Shown here in pieces: positions 37,054 to 44,937 of a stretch of 64,000 nucleotides of DNA. Source of the DNA: an uncultured bacterium (GTDB lineage: Bacteria; Spirochaetota; Leptospiria; Leptospirales; Leptonemataceae); contig CALFVU010000010.1 of the NCBI GenBank assembly GCA_937928085.1, positions 1 through 64,000 of the forward strand. The letters run 5' to 3'. The notes below the pieces were generated by a model, which made no database searches, was not told the DNA's origin, and saw only the letters and a list, made by a program, of their open reading frames with translations. The translations under genes and the position numbers were made by a program. Within the stretch, counting starts at the first letter, position 1. Every line of letters starts with the position of its first letter.

Positions 37054-37451
37054 TCACCTACAGGCATTGAGGTAATAGAATCCCATCTTGAAATTTGAAA
37101 TATGTAATAAAAGCCAGGGGACTAACTTCTCTTCTAAAAATGTAGCTATTTCCTTAGGATTCTTCGAAGTTTTCCAGTTTTCATATAAGTTTCTTATATC
37201 TTTTCTCATACTATCATGCTCCACCTTGTGCATAGGATAAGCAAAAAAATCTGCTTCTTTCATAAGCTCCTCTTCTGTGGAAAAATGATCCTCAATATCT
37301 TATGGGAGTAAATCCATAAGCCTATTAATTTCTTGATAGTCTTCCTTTTGGCAAGCAACATATAGCTCCTCTATGATTTGTATTTCATCTTCATGAAGGG
37401 CGTTAAAAATATCATTGCCACCCTTGGTAGCTTATCAATACCTAAGAGCAT
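37054..37451 (-). pseudogene. Decayed bacteriohemerythrin
   Basis: A strong GGAGGT precedes the ATG at 37451. The protein begins MLLGIDKLPRV, typical of bacteriohemerythrins, but a missing base in the eleventh-twelfth codons shifts the frame. Restoring it gives NDIFNALHEDEIQIIEEL, then a TAA inside the gene after MDLLP, then the metal site HFSTEEELMKEADFFAYP and MHKVEHDSM, and VPWLLLHIS near the end, again out of frame at the last ligand. Hemerythrins bind O2 or NO at a di-iron site. With two shifts and one stop it is clearly non-functional. It is divergent from the Crp/Fnr gene. Confidence 0.72.
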
Positions 37452-37572
37452 GGGTCTTACCTCCTTAACAAATTTTAAAGTAAATATATACTCACTTTTG
37501 GGGTTTAGTATGGTGATTCTCATAAAAAAGAATTTCTTTATTAAGCAAGAAAATAAACATTATATTTAATTT

Positions 37573-38202
37573 ATGCAACTAAAGGATCCAATAGCGTTAA
37601 TAGAGGGCTTATTTTCACCACGAAGGGTGGAGAAGGGCTCGCTTATCTTTTCTGAGGGTAATATATGTTCGGCAATTCCCTTCTTAAAAGAAGGCTTACT
37701 AAAGGTCTATCTAATATCTGAATCTGGAAGGGAACTTACCCTCTACAAGGTTCTTCCAGGGCAAATGTGCATCTTTGCTATGCTTACAGCATACTCGGGG
37801 GGCGAGTATCCTGCTTACACGAAGGCCGAAGAAGATTGTTATGTTTCCATGATCCCTTCGGAAATCGCCATAAAATGGTTCGAAGAAAACCGTTGGTGGC
37901 GATCCCTCTTTATGACAGTGCTTTCAGAAAAATTTTTAGGTATTATGTATACGCTTGATTCTATGATATCTGAAAGCATAAAGGATAGATTAATTAACTA
38001 CCTGCTATCAAGCCATGGAAAAGATTTTGTTATAGAAAAAACTCATGAGGAGATAGCTAAGGATATTGGGAGTGTGAGGGTAGTGGTCAGTAGAGTTTTG
38101 AAAGAGCTTGAGAAGGAGGGGCTTATTAGCTTACAAAGAGAGAAGTTATTCATAAAGGATTATGAAAGCTTAAAAAGGCAGGCTGATAAAGCCCGCCATT
38201 GA
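37573..38202 (+). CDS. Crp/Fnr-family regulator
   Basis: A 209-residue transcription factor with an N-terminal cyclic-nucleotide-type effector domain (about 10-120) and a C-terminal Crp helix-turn-helix (KTHEEIAKDIGSVRVVVSRVLKELEKEG, about 155-185). It has no FNR-type N-terminal cysteine set. Its branch resembles DNR/NnrR-type NO sensors, though that is a guess from context: it sits between a hemerythrin remnant and a cytochrome P460 gene. Codon use is that of the island. The stop is four bases from the P460 stop (convergent). It is intact, unlike the hemerythrin. Confidence 0.85.
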   Translation: MQLKDPIALIEGLFSPRRVEKGSLIFSEGNICSAIPFLKEGLLKVYLISESGRELTLYKVLPGQMCIFAMLTAYSGGEYPAYTKAEEDCYVSMIPSEIAIKWFEENRWWRSLFMTVLSEKFLGIMYTLDSMISESIKDRLINYLLSSHGKDFVIEKTHEEIAKDIGSVRVVVSRVLKELEKEGLISLQREKLFIKDYESLKRQADKARH

Positions 38203-38205
38203 TCT

Positions 38206-38679
38206 CTATTTAGTCCAAGTAGAGAATACAAAGTCCTTATCCTTTACCTGGGCATGACATGTGTGACAGTCTTTAAACATATCCTTCACTATATTATTCC
38301 CTTTCCCATCGTCGGCAAAGTAACCCCAACCGTCAGTTTCCTTGTATTTTTTGCTGTCCTTTACCATAAAAGCTTCTATCCTCTTTGTTCCTTCTACATA
38401 GGCACCATTATCAAGTACATGTTCATAAAAGACTATGGTGATTTTTGCGCCATCTGGGAATTTTCTTTGACCATCCACTTTTATAGCTTCTAATCCCTTA
38501 TCGTTCACGTAAACATGGTGAATACCACTAAAGGGATTAAATAGAGGGTGTTTCTGGTCAAAGATGACCATACTTTTTACATGGTTCCACTTTCTATAGT
38601 TCTCTGGGGCATCCTTACAGGCCTCTGCCGAAGCAAAGCCTAAGCCTGCCACAAGACCTAAAATTAAAAACTTCCTCAT
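38206..38679 (-). CDS. Cytochrome P460
   Basis: A 157-residue exported protein with signal peptide MRKFLILGLVAGLGFASA and a perfect AAGGAGGTG ribosome site. The heme-binding CHTCH lies near the C terminus (KDCHTCHAQVKDKDFVFS), as in cytochrome P460. ENYRKWNHV and HHVYVNDKG match the family's early part. P460 oxidises hydroxylamine, giving N2O or NO; the related c'-beta proteins bind NO without this activity. Whether the lysine cross-link to heme exists here cannot be told. It belongs to the island and is convergent with the Crp/Fnr gene. Confidence 0.8.
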   Translation of the reverse strand: MRKFLILGLVAGLGFASAEACKDAPENYRKWNHVKSMVIFDQKHPLFNPFSGIHHVYVNDKGLEAIKVDGQRKFPDGAKITIVFYEHVLDNGAYVEGTKRIEAFMVKDSKKYKETDGWGYFADDGKGNNIVKDMFKDCHTCHAQVKDKDFVFSTWTK

Positions 38680-38963
38680 GTTTACACCTCCTTATGGGTT
38701 TTTATATAGTTTAACGAAATTCGTCTTCTAATTCTGCAACAAAGTTACAAAAGAGTCTGTTTCAAAAATCTGGACAAATCAAAAATACTCAACAAAGGAG
38801 TGCTTAGAGCTATCTTTTTGCAAAAATGTAGGGGCAACTCACGAATTACTTGTTCCAACCATAAAAAAATGTCTTACCGTTGCCCATCACAAATAAAGTA
38901 GGGGCAATCCTTGCGGTTGCTCAAATGGCAGAGGATAGAGGCGTAGGCTATTTTTGTAACAGC
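38680..38963. other. Intergenic end of the island
   Basis: About 280 bases upstream of the P460 gene holding its promoter region and repeat-like DNA but no gene. Two GTAGGGGCAA units are annotated separately. The region ends at the right 16-bp direct repeat. Confidence 0.5.
38828..38930. repeat. Palindromic GTAGGGGCAA repeats
   Basis: GTAGGGGCAA occurs twice, near 38830 and 38898. The second unit is followed by TCCTTGCGGTTGCTC, so GGGCAA and TTGC can form a hairpin. The first is matched about 40 bases later by GTTGCCC. This layout resembles dispersed palindromic elements seen in some thermophile genomes. Nothing else in the window shares it. Confidence 0.5.
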
Positions 38964-38979
38964 ATCATAATTTATTTGT
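38964..38979. repeat. Right copy of 16-bp direct repeat flanking the island
   Basis: Identical to 36127-36142 (ATCATAATTTATTTGT). The last T is also the first base of the TTGACA -35 box of the tetR promoter, so the insertion sits right at that promoter's upstream edge. Confidence 0.7.
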
Positions 38980-39011
38980 TGACATTACTTTAAGGAATAT
39001 TTTACAGTAAT
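38979..39011 (+). promoter_or_regulatory. tetR promoter and possible operator
   Basis: TTGACA (38979-38984) is a consensus -35. A weak -10 (TACAGT, 39003-39008) lies 18 bases on. ATTACT (38984-38989) and AGTAAT (39006-39011) form an inverted repeat across the spacer, the usual place for a TetR operator, so self-repression is likely. Confidence 0.4.
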
Positions 39012-39043
39012 ATTTTATAGATCTTTTAGTTGGTCAAAAAATT

Positions 39044-39673
39044 ATGGAAAAACTTGGCAAATTTGATCGAGATTCATATCCATTCTCGAGCTCTGAACAA
39101 AAACGAAAATTTCCTAGAGTAGAAAAAAGAAGAGAAAAAATAAGAAATCTTATTTTAGAAATTGCAAAAAAAAAGTTTTCTACAGAAAATTTTTATTCTG
39201 TAAAATTCGAATCTTTCGCAGAAGAAGTAGAAATTTCGAGAGCAAGTCTTTATAGTTATTTTGCTTCTAAAGAAGAGATTATCTACGAAATTGTAAAATA
39301 TGTTCTTGAAGATTGGATCATCAAATATGAATTATTACTAAAAAATAGCAATGAACTTACACATAAACAATTAATAGAAAACTTTATTGATATTTTCGTT
39401 GAAATATGGGAGAAACATCAATCTTCTGTTATTGTAACTCAAAATTTTTTAGACTTAGATTTAGATAAAGGGAAAATATCAGGTTTATACAATAAACTTA
39501 TTGAATTAAAATTCAAAATTCTAGAAAAATTCGAAAAAGAATTAAGATTTCCAAAAGAAATTACTTCCAAAATTCTTTTAAAATGTGCATTTTCTTTGAT
39601 TCGTATGTTATCAGAACTACCCGAAGGAAGAGAACATTTTAGAGAAAGTATAAAAAAATTGATTTTTAAATGA
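39044..39673 (+). CDS. TetR-family regulator
   Basis: A 209-residue repressor-type protein. The helix-turn-helix is at about 45-75 (FESFAEEVEISRASLYSYFASKEEIIYEIV). An N-terminal extension of about 25 residues is basic. The C-terminal ligand domain is not assignable. It overlaps the yaaA start by four bases (ATGA), so it likely controls yaaA and perhaps the peroxiredoxin gene. An inverted repeat in its own promoter suggests autoregulation. Codon use is host-like, outside the island. Confidence 0.85.
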   Translation: MEKLGKFDRDSYPFSSSEQKRKFPRVEKRREKIRNLILEIAKKKFSTENFYSVKFESFAEEVEISRASLYSYFASKEEIIYEIVKYVLEDWIIKYELLLKNSNELTHKQLIENFIDIFVEIWEKHQSSVIVTQNFLDLDLDKGKISGLYNKLIELKFKILEKFEKELRFPKEITSKILLKCAFSLIRMLSELPEGREHFRESIKKLIFK

Positions 39674-40461
39674 TTATTATTCTTTCTTCTGCTAAAACCT
39701 TAAAAAGATTACCGATACCAGAAGAAAAAATAAAACAATACTTTAAAGAACCAAGTTTTAAAAAAGAAGCTTTAACATTAGCAAACATTTTAAAACAAAA
39801 AAATAAAAAACAAATCACAGAATTACTTAATGTAAGTTTGGCTATAGGGGAATTAAATTTTAAAAGATTTCAGAACTTTCCAGAACATTTTCAATTCGAC
39901 GAATCTTATCCAGCAATTTTTTTATATTATGGAGATGTATTTAAAGGATTTCATTTTAAAAAATATACCATACATCATTATGAATATTTAGAGAAGAATA
40001 TTAGGATCATTTCTGGACTTTTTGGAATACTTCAACCTTTTGATCTAATTTATCCTTATCGACTAGAAATGGGAACAAAATTTAGTTTTACCATCAATTC
40101 TACTTTTTACGATTCTTTATATTCATTTTGGCAGAACAAAATTACTGATTATTTAAATAAAGAAATACAAAAAACAAAAAATAAATTTTTAATCAATTTA
40201 GCTTCTAATGAATATTCCACAGTGGTTGATAAAAAAAATTTTTTATTCCCGATTATTAATATAAACTTTCAGGAAAAGCGAAACGGAGTTTATAAAACTA
40301 TTGCACTAAACTCAAAACGCGCAAGAGGAAGAATGGCAAACTGGATTGTAGAAAACAAGATAGAAGACATAAATGAATTAAAAAACTTTAACCTCGATAA
40401 TTATCAATTTTCTAAAGAAATATCTACCGAAAATAATTGGTTTTTTCTTAAAGATCAATAA
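39670..40461 (+). CDS. yaaA: Peroxide stress protein YaaA (DUF328)
   Basis: A 263-residue protein of the YaaA family, which lowers free iron and limits oxidative DNA damage during peroxide stress and binds DNA. Family motifs are IILSSAKTL, ALFLYYGDVFKGF-like AIFLYYGDVFKGF, IRIISGLFGILQPFDLIYPYRLEMGTK split across 112-135, and NLASNEYS. The late KRARGRMANWIVEN segment is also conserved. It follows tetR with an ATGA overlap and is itself followed by an exported peroxiredoxin, giving a small oxidative-stress cluster. Confidence 0.9.
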   Translation: MIIILSSAKTLKRLPIPEEKIKQYFKEPSFKKEALTLANILKQKNKKQITELLNVSLAIGELNFKRFQNFPEHFQFDESYPAIFLYYGDVFKGFHFKKYTIHHYEYLEKNIRIISGLFGILQPFDLIYPYRLEMGTKFSFTINSTFYDSLYSFWQNKITDYLNKEIQKTKNKFLINLASNEYSTVVDKKNFLFPIININFQEKRNGVYKTIALNSKRARGRMANWIVENKIEDINELKNFNLDNYQFSKEISTENNWFFLKDQ

Positions 40462-40580
40462 TCTACATTTTTTAAATTTGTTTTAAAAAAATTAATTTTA
40501 AGAGATTTTTTAAATTTAAGGATTTGCTCATAAGAAAAAGTTGTTTTATTATTAATAAAAAATTCATAAAGGAGTTTAAC

Positions 40581-41105
40581 ATGAATAAAATCCTTAAAAT
40601 CTTGATATTATTGATTTTTTTTCCGGTTAGTTACATTTTTTCTTTTTCTAAATTTAAAGTTGGAGACAAGGTGCCAGATTTTACAATGCTATTAGATAAT
40701 GGGCAAAAAGTGAATTTAAGTTCTTTTTTAAATAAGGGCAACACAATCGTTTTATATTTTTATCCAAAGGATGGGACATATGGATGTACTGCTCAGGCAC
40801 AAAATATAAGAGATAATATTGATCGATTATCTAAAAAAAATATAATTGTATTTGGAATTAGTACTGATGATTTGTTATCTCATCAAGAGTTTAAAAAAAA
40901 ACATAATCTAAATTTTTATTTAGTCTCTGATTACGAAAAATCTATCTCTAATTTGTTTGGAGTTTTAGGTTATTTTGGTATGTCACAAAGAGTCACTTTT
41001 ATCCTAAATAGTAACGGCGTGATAAAAAATATTATCAATGATGTGGATGTTAAAAAACATTCTGAACAAATCCTCAAAGCATTAGAAAGTAGTACAACTT
41101 TATAA
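40581..41105 (+). CDS. Exported peroxiredoxin, Bcp/PrxQ-like
   Basis: The ATG at 40581 has the ribosome site AAAGGAG and starts a signal peptide (MNKILKILILLIFFPVSYIF), giving 174 residues; a longer reading from 40524 lacks such a site. The thioredoxin-fold peroxidase has its peroxidatic Cys69 in PKDGTYGCTAQAQ, with the conserved Pro and Thr in place. The resolving cysteine that PrxQ usually carries five residues later is absent, so it should act as a one-Cys enzyme or use an external partner. It probably detoxifies peroxides in the periplasm. Confidence 0.85.
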   Translation: MNKILKILILLIFFPVSYIFSFSKFKVGDKVPDFTMLLDNGQKVNLSSFLNKGNTIVLYFYPKDGTYGCTAQAQNIRDNIDRLSKKNIIVFGISTDDLLSHQEFKKKHNLNFYLVSDYEKSISNLFGVLGYFGMSQRVTFILNSNGVIKNIINDVDVKKHSEQILKALESSTTL

Positions 41106-41124
41106 AAAAAATTTTAGATTAATG

Positions 41125-41150
41125 AAGGGGAAATCCCCTTTTTCTATTTT
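41125..41150 (+). terminator. Rho-independent terminator after the peroxiredoxin gene
   Basis: AAGGGG and CCCCTT form a six-base stem with an AAAT loop, followed by a T-rich tract (TTTCTATTTTT). It lies 20 bases after the peroxiredoxin stop. Confidence 0.8.
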
Positions 41151-41216
41151 TCTAAATTATAATTCTTAAAACATTGACAAAACATCCTTATTTTTTGCAC
41201 TGCACTAAATACAAAT

Positions 41217-41735
41217 ATGCGAATTATCAAAAGATATAACAACAGAAGATTCTATGATACATTGTTAAAAAAAACCATACATTTAGAAGATATAGCAACT
41301 TACATACAAAACGGAGAAGAAATTCAGATCATTGATCATAATTCAAACATAGATATAACTGCAAAAGTTATAGCTCAAACTTTTTTTAAATTAGCAACTC
41401 AGAATAAAAATCAAGAATTTGTAATATTCTTATTTTCTTCTTTAATTCGAGAATTTCAAAGAAACTTGCCAAAATTTCTTTTTAGATTAATGCAAAGTGG
41501 AATTGGAACAGAATATTTAAGTATAGAAAAATTACTTAAAATTATTCAAGTATTTATCGATATTGGAGAACTTAATATAAAAGACCAAGAAGACTATGTA
41601 AAACAGATAATTTCCTATATGAACTTTAATAAAAAAGACATAGAAAGTAAACTCCTTGAACAAATTAAAAATCACAAAGATACAATTCAACATTTAAGAA
41701 ATATAATGAAAGAAACATTACAAAAAGAAACATAA
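41217..41735 (+). CDS. Polyhydroxyalkanoate synthesis regulator PhaR-like
   Basis: A 172-residue DNA-binding protein. The N-terminal 60 residues match the PHB/PHA accumulation regulator domain: MRIIKRYNNRRFYDTLLKK, then HLEDIATYIQNGEEIQIID and DITAKVIAQ. In PHA producers PhaR represses phasin genes and binds the polymer. No PHA synthase is nearby; spirochaetes of the Leptospira group also carry this domain. The C-terminal half is helical and unmatched. No clear ribosome site precedes the ATG. Confidence 0.85.
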   Translation: MRIIKRYNNRRFYDTLLKKTIHLEDIATYIQNGEEIQIIDHNSNIDITAKVIAQTFFKLATQNKNQEFVIFLFSSLIREFQRNLPKFLFRLMQSGIGTEYLSIEKLLKIIQVFIDIGELNIKDQEDYVKQIISYMNFNKKDIESKLLEQIKNHKDTIQHLRNIMKETLQKET

Positions 41736-42055
41736 CATAGTAATCCATCAAAAAAAATTCAACATTTCATTATTTTCTTAGATACAGTGTACAAACAAAA
41801 GTTTTGATTAAATACTTAAGCTTTAAGAATCAATTTTTTATAAATAATATCCCGATTCAAATTGATTTGCTGATATTATATCAAAGTTTATTTACACATT
41901 ATTTATAAGTATTTTGAAAGATACTCAAAATCATATGTTAACACTAAAAATACTCAAATAATAATAAACAAAAAAGTATCAAAAACTTTGTATCTAAAGC
42001 CACAGTTTTTCAAAAAAAAATACTTTATGTTGTAAGTATTGTGTTATATTTTTTC
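41736..42055. other. Intergenic region between phaR and rnpB with short repeats
   Basis: About 320 AT-rich bases without a gene. Between 41907 and 41985 there are several related strings: AAGTATTTTGA, TACTCAAAA, TACTCAAAT and AAGTATCAAAA, two of them forming an inverted pair (TTTTGA/TCAAAA). They may be regulator sites, but AT-rich sequence gives such matches easily. Confidence 0.35.
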
Positions 42056-42083
42056 TTGATTTTTTTTGGAATAATTTTAAAAT
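42056..42083 (+). promoter_or_regulatory. Likely rnpB promoter
   Basis: TTGATT (42056-42061) and TAAAAT (42078-42083) are separated by 16 bases. The -10 ends eight bases before the first paired base of the RNase P RNA, the expected place for a start site. Confidence 0.5.
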
Positions 42084-42090
42084 AATAAAT

Positions 42091-42442
42091 GAATAGGATG
42101 CATGCTATCGCGCCCATAAAAATGGGTGAGGAAAGTCCGGGCACCGCAAAATGGGATACCGGAGAAACTCCGGGCACGCAAAAGGTGACGGAAAGTGCCA
42201 CAGAAAATATACCGCTTTTGGTTTAAAAAACCAAAAGTAAGGGTGAAAAGGTGAGGTAAGAGCTCACCGCTTCTTAGGTAACTAAGAAGGCAGGGCAAAC
42301 CCTATCTGGTGCAATTCCGAATAAGTAACCGTTAAAGCTGATTTGGCTCTGGTTACGGGTAGGAAGCGTAGAGCTTTTGAAGTAATTCAAAAGCCAAGAT
42401 CAATGATAGCAGAAAACAGAACCCGGCTTATGCATCCTATTC
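42091..42442 (+). ncRNA. rnpB: RNase P RNA, bacterial type A
   Basis: The catalytic RNA of RNase P, which trims tRNA 5' ends. The terminal P1 helix is GAATAGGATGCA paired with TGCATCCTATTC. The conserved core is present: GAGGAAAGTCCGGGC (P4 5' side), ACAGAAAATATACCGC, GGTGAAAAGGTG with GTAAGAGCTCACCGC, GCAGGGCAAACCC, and ACAGAACCCGGCTTAT at the 3' end (P4 3' side). The long GCTTTTGAA/TTCAAAAGC hairpin near the 3' end is also seen. Confidence 0.97.
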
Positions 42443-42515
42443 CTATCATTCTTAAAAAAAATTTAAAGTAATCATAAGCTCTACCGAAAATAAAACTAAA
42501 CATAGGAGTTAAAGA

Positions 42516-42962
42516 ATGAACCCAACAGCCAGAAACTATTTTGATGCTTATAAGGATACAGAAATTCAAACAGCAGATCAAGGTAAGTTAATCTTAATGC
42601 TTTACGATGGGGCAATCCGATTTTTAAATATTGCTATTGATAACATGGATTTTAGAAAATACGATATCGTAAACCACAATATTATTAGAGCTCAAGATAT
42701 TATCACAGAACTGATGTTATCTTTAAATATGGATCAAGGGGGAGAAATAGCAAAAAATTTATTTAATATCTATGCATACATAAAGAAAAGGTTATTAGAA
42801 GCTAATATAAAAAAAGAAGCTGAAATTTTAAAAGAAATCATTAAACATTTAAAAAATCTACGAAGTGCTTGGGAAGAGGCAATAAAAAAAGCTCCTACTT
42901 CGAATCAAACAATTGAAAAATCAACACAAAAAGCAACAGTCGGTTTTAACATAAAGGGTTAA
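42516..42962 (+). CDS. fliS: Flagellin export chaperone FliS
   Basis: A 148-residue cytoplasmic chaperone that keeps flagellin unpolymerised before export. It opens NPTARNYFDAYKDTEIQTAD and has LILMLYDGAIRFLNIA, both typical of FliS, and is helical throughout. AGGAG lies before the ATG. The presence of periplasmic-flagellum genes agrees with a spirochaete. The next gene, one base downstream, is a small FliT-like protein. Confidence 0.93.
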   Translation: MNPTARNYFDAYKDTEIQTADQGKLILMLYDGAIRFLNIAIDNMDFRKYDIVNHNIIRAQDIITELMLSLNMDQGGEIAKNLFNIYAYIKKRLLEANIKKEAEILKEIIKHLKNLRSAWEEAIKKAPTSNQTIEKSTQKATVGFNIKG

Positions 42963-42963
42963 A

Positions 42964-43290
42964 TTGTTCTATTATCTAAAAAAATATAGAGAATATTTAA
43001 TCATCATTTATCTTTATGTTAAAAAAAATAAAATTGACGAAGCACTTTCTCTTTTACCAATCATACAAAATTACGAAAAAAAAATCCTTTTTTTGGTAAA
43101 ACATAATCAATACTACAGAGAAGTTGAGACTGTAAAAAATATTCTAAAAAAAATTTCTTTTATTTTAGAAATTATAGAAAAAAAACTAAAATACCAAGAA
43201 AAAAAAATCACTATAAATAGTAATGATTTTTTTATAAAAGAAATCAGTTTTTTATTAAAAAAATTTTTACAAGAAAAAGGGTTAGAGTAA
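42964..43290 (+). CDS. Small helical protein after fliS, FliT-like by position
   Basis: A 108-residue basic, helical protein beginning with TTG one base after the fliS stop; no ATG is available near the start. Sequence similarity to FliT is not visible, but FliT genes usually follow fliS and encode helical proteins of about this size that act as export chaperones. The position is therefore the main evidence. Translational coupling to fliS would explain the weak start. Confidence 0.55.
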   Translation: MFYYLKKYREYLIIIYLYVKKNKIDEALSLLPIIQNYEKKILFLVKHNQYYREVETVKNILKKISFILEIIEKKLKYQEKKITINSNDFFIKEISFLLKKFLQEKGLE

Positions 43291-43359
43291 CATAAAAAAT
43301 GAACTTTTTTTTAAAAAATAAGTCAAAAAATTGTGATTAATCTCAAACAAGGAGCAAAT

Positions 43360-44937
43360 ATGAAAAAATTTTTTGTTTTGATATTATTATTTTTGTTTTC
43401 TTTTTCTAACATTGATGCTAAACGTATAGCTCTTATTTTTGGGACTAATTATAAGAATAACGATGCAGGAATTCCACCTTTAGAACTATGTGAAGCCGAT
43501 GCAAAGCTGATCGAAGAAACACTAAAACATTTTGGACAATTTGATGAAATAAAAGTATACTTAGGTAGTATGGTAACTGCTTCTAATATAAAGAATGCAT
43601 TAGAAAATTTAGCATATACCACCTCAAAAGAAGATGTAGTATTTTTATATTTCTCTGGTCATGGAACATATCAAAGGGATAGCTCTGCCCCAAATGGCTT
43701 AAGAAATTATATAATAATGTATACTCGTCCCCATATATCTGATAAAGAATTAAATGAGTGGACGAATGGCATAAAAGCAAAAGTGGCATGGGTATTTGAC
43801 TGTTGTTTTTCTGGTGGCATAGTAAAAAAAGGAAAAGAAACAAGAGGAACTGGCGACATTCCCATACCGGAAAATAGCCCAGGTATTGTAATACAAAATG
43901 GAGATAAAGATTTTTATTTTAAAAATGCAGTCCTTGTTGGTTCTAGTGATTCAAATGAAACTTCGATAGAGGTAAAAGGAAATATAAATCATGGAATTTT
44001 TACTTTTTATTTTACACAGGGTTTAAATCCCTCTAATGGAGATTTAAACAACGATAAAACAGTAACACTTTACGAAGCTTTTGAATGGTCAAAAAAAAGA
44101 GTATCAGAACATGCAAAAAGACTTAATCATAAGCAGAATCCACAAATAAAAGGTAACGCTTCTGGTTATTTAATTTCTGGCTCTCTAAAACCTATTTTAC
44201 CTGATCAACCTACTATTCCAACAATCACAACAGAAGAACCTCCTGTTGTGGATCAAGGAAATTACGGAACAATAGAAATTGCAACTACGATACTAAAGAG
44301 TAGGCAAGCAGGACAAAATACAATGGATCCAGCTGAAATTTTAAGAAAAAACAAACTGGGTGATGTAGAAAGAAAAATCAAAATTTTAGTTTCTGAAAAC
44401 GAATATCCTACAAAAATTGAATGGTTAGACGAAAAACAGCTAAAACAAAAAATAGAAGAAGAAATTCCATTGGGAGAATATTCTTTTGACAACAAATCTT
44501 TTAAAAATAAAGCAGCTTATGTGATTATTACAAAAGTACCTGTAGGAGTTCATGAGGTTCGAATAGAAGCGGAAGATTATCCACTTATAAAAAAAGTGAT
44601 TGGAGTAGAAAAAGGTAAAATATCAAAAGAACTAATTGTAGCAAGCCTTAAAAATTATGGTTCGATTCAAGGTAAAGTTTTTTATAAAAACTTTGAACAA
44701 CCTTTAGCAGGACTAGAAGTTTGGATGCCCACTGTTACTGGTGTGAATCTGATACATAAAATGAAAACTACAAAAGATGGTTCTTTTTGGTTTCTAAACC
44801 TACCACCGGATAATTTTTATCAACTAAAAGTATCATTCTTAGAAAATTTAGATTTAGATAACCGTTTTCTTAAAGTAAAACCAGGAGAAGTTACAAAAGT
44901 AGATGTGATACTAAATCGAAAAAGCGTTAAAGAATGA
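43360..44937 (+). CDS. Exported caspase-fold (C14) protease with carboxypeptidase-regulatory-like tail
   Basis: The ATG at 43360, with AAGGAG upstream, starts a signal peptide (MKKFFVLILLFLFSFSNIDA) and gives 525 residues. The caspase/metacaspase domain (about 22-265) has the catalytic pair His101 (YFSGHGTY) and Cys149 (FDCCFSGG), so it looks active and would cut after basic residues if like metacaspases. A low-complexity Pro/Thr linker (about 270-300) leads to a beta-rich region, and 430-520 resembles a carboxypeptidase-regulatory-like repeat (GSIQGKVFYKNFEQPLAG, KTTKDGSFWFLNLPP). It is expected in the periplasm or on the surface. Confidence 0.85.
   Translation: MKKFFVLILLFLFSFSNIDAKRIALIFGTNYKNNDAGIPPLELCEADAKLIEETLKHFGQFDEIKVYLGSMVTASNIKNALENLAYTTSKEDVVFLYFSGHGTYQRDSSAPNGLRNYIIMYTRPHISDKELNEWTNGIKAKVAWVFDCCFSGGIVKKGKETRGTGDIPIPENSPGIVIQNGDKDFYFKNAVLVGSSDSNETSIEVKGNINHGIFTFYFTQGLNPSNGDLNNDKTVTLYEAFEWSKKRVSEHAKRLNHKQNPQIKGNASGYLISGSLKPILPDQPTIPTITTEEPPVVDQGNYGTIEIATTILKSRQAGQNTMDPAEILRKNKLGDVERKIKILVSENEYPTKIEWLDEKQLKQKIEEEIPLGEYSFDNKSFKNKAAYVIITKVPVGVHEVRIEAEDYPLIKKVIGVEKGKISKELIVASLKNYGSIQGKVFYKNFEQPLAGLEVWMPTVTGVNLIHKMKTTKDGSFWFLNLPPDNFYQLKVSFLENLDLDNRFLKVKPGEVTKVDVILNRKSVKE

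Larger units (their letters stand above)
36143..38963. mobile_element. Foreign island, perhaps from a thermophilic Aquificota-like donor
   Basis: This 2.8-kb block differs sharply from its surroundings: higher GC, frequent AGG, GAG, CTC and GGG codons, strong GGAGG ribosome sites, and GC-rich repeats. It contains a decayed transposase, a tpiA 5' fragment, a decayed hemerythrin, an intact Crp/Fnr regulator, an intact cytochrome P460 and palindromic GTAGGGGCAA repeats. It is bounded by an identical 16-bp direct repeat, which resembles an attachment core or a long target duplication. No integrase or intact transposase is present, so it is no longer self-mobile. Donor identity is inferred from style only. 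Confidence 0.72.

Noticed and set aside
37452..37572. FNR-type operator between hemerythrin and the Crp/Fnr gene
   Set aside because: No TTGAT-N4-ATCAA-like palindrome is present.
42077..42581. Minus-strand frames over RNase P RNA and the start of fliS
   Set aside because: They lie across a certain structural RNA and a certain gene on the other strand.
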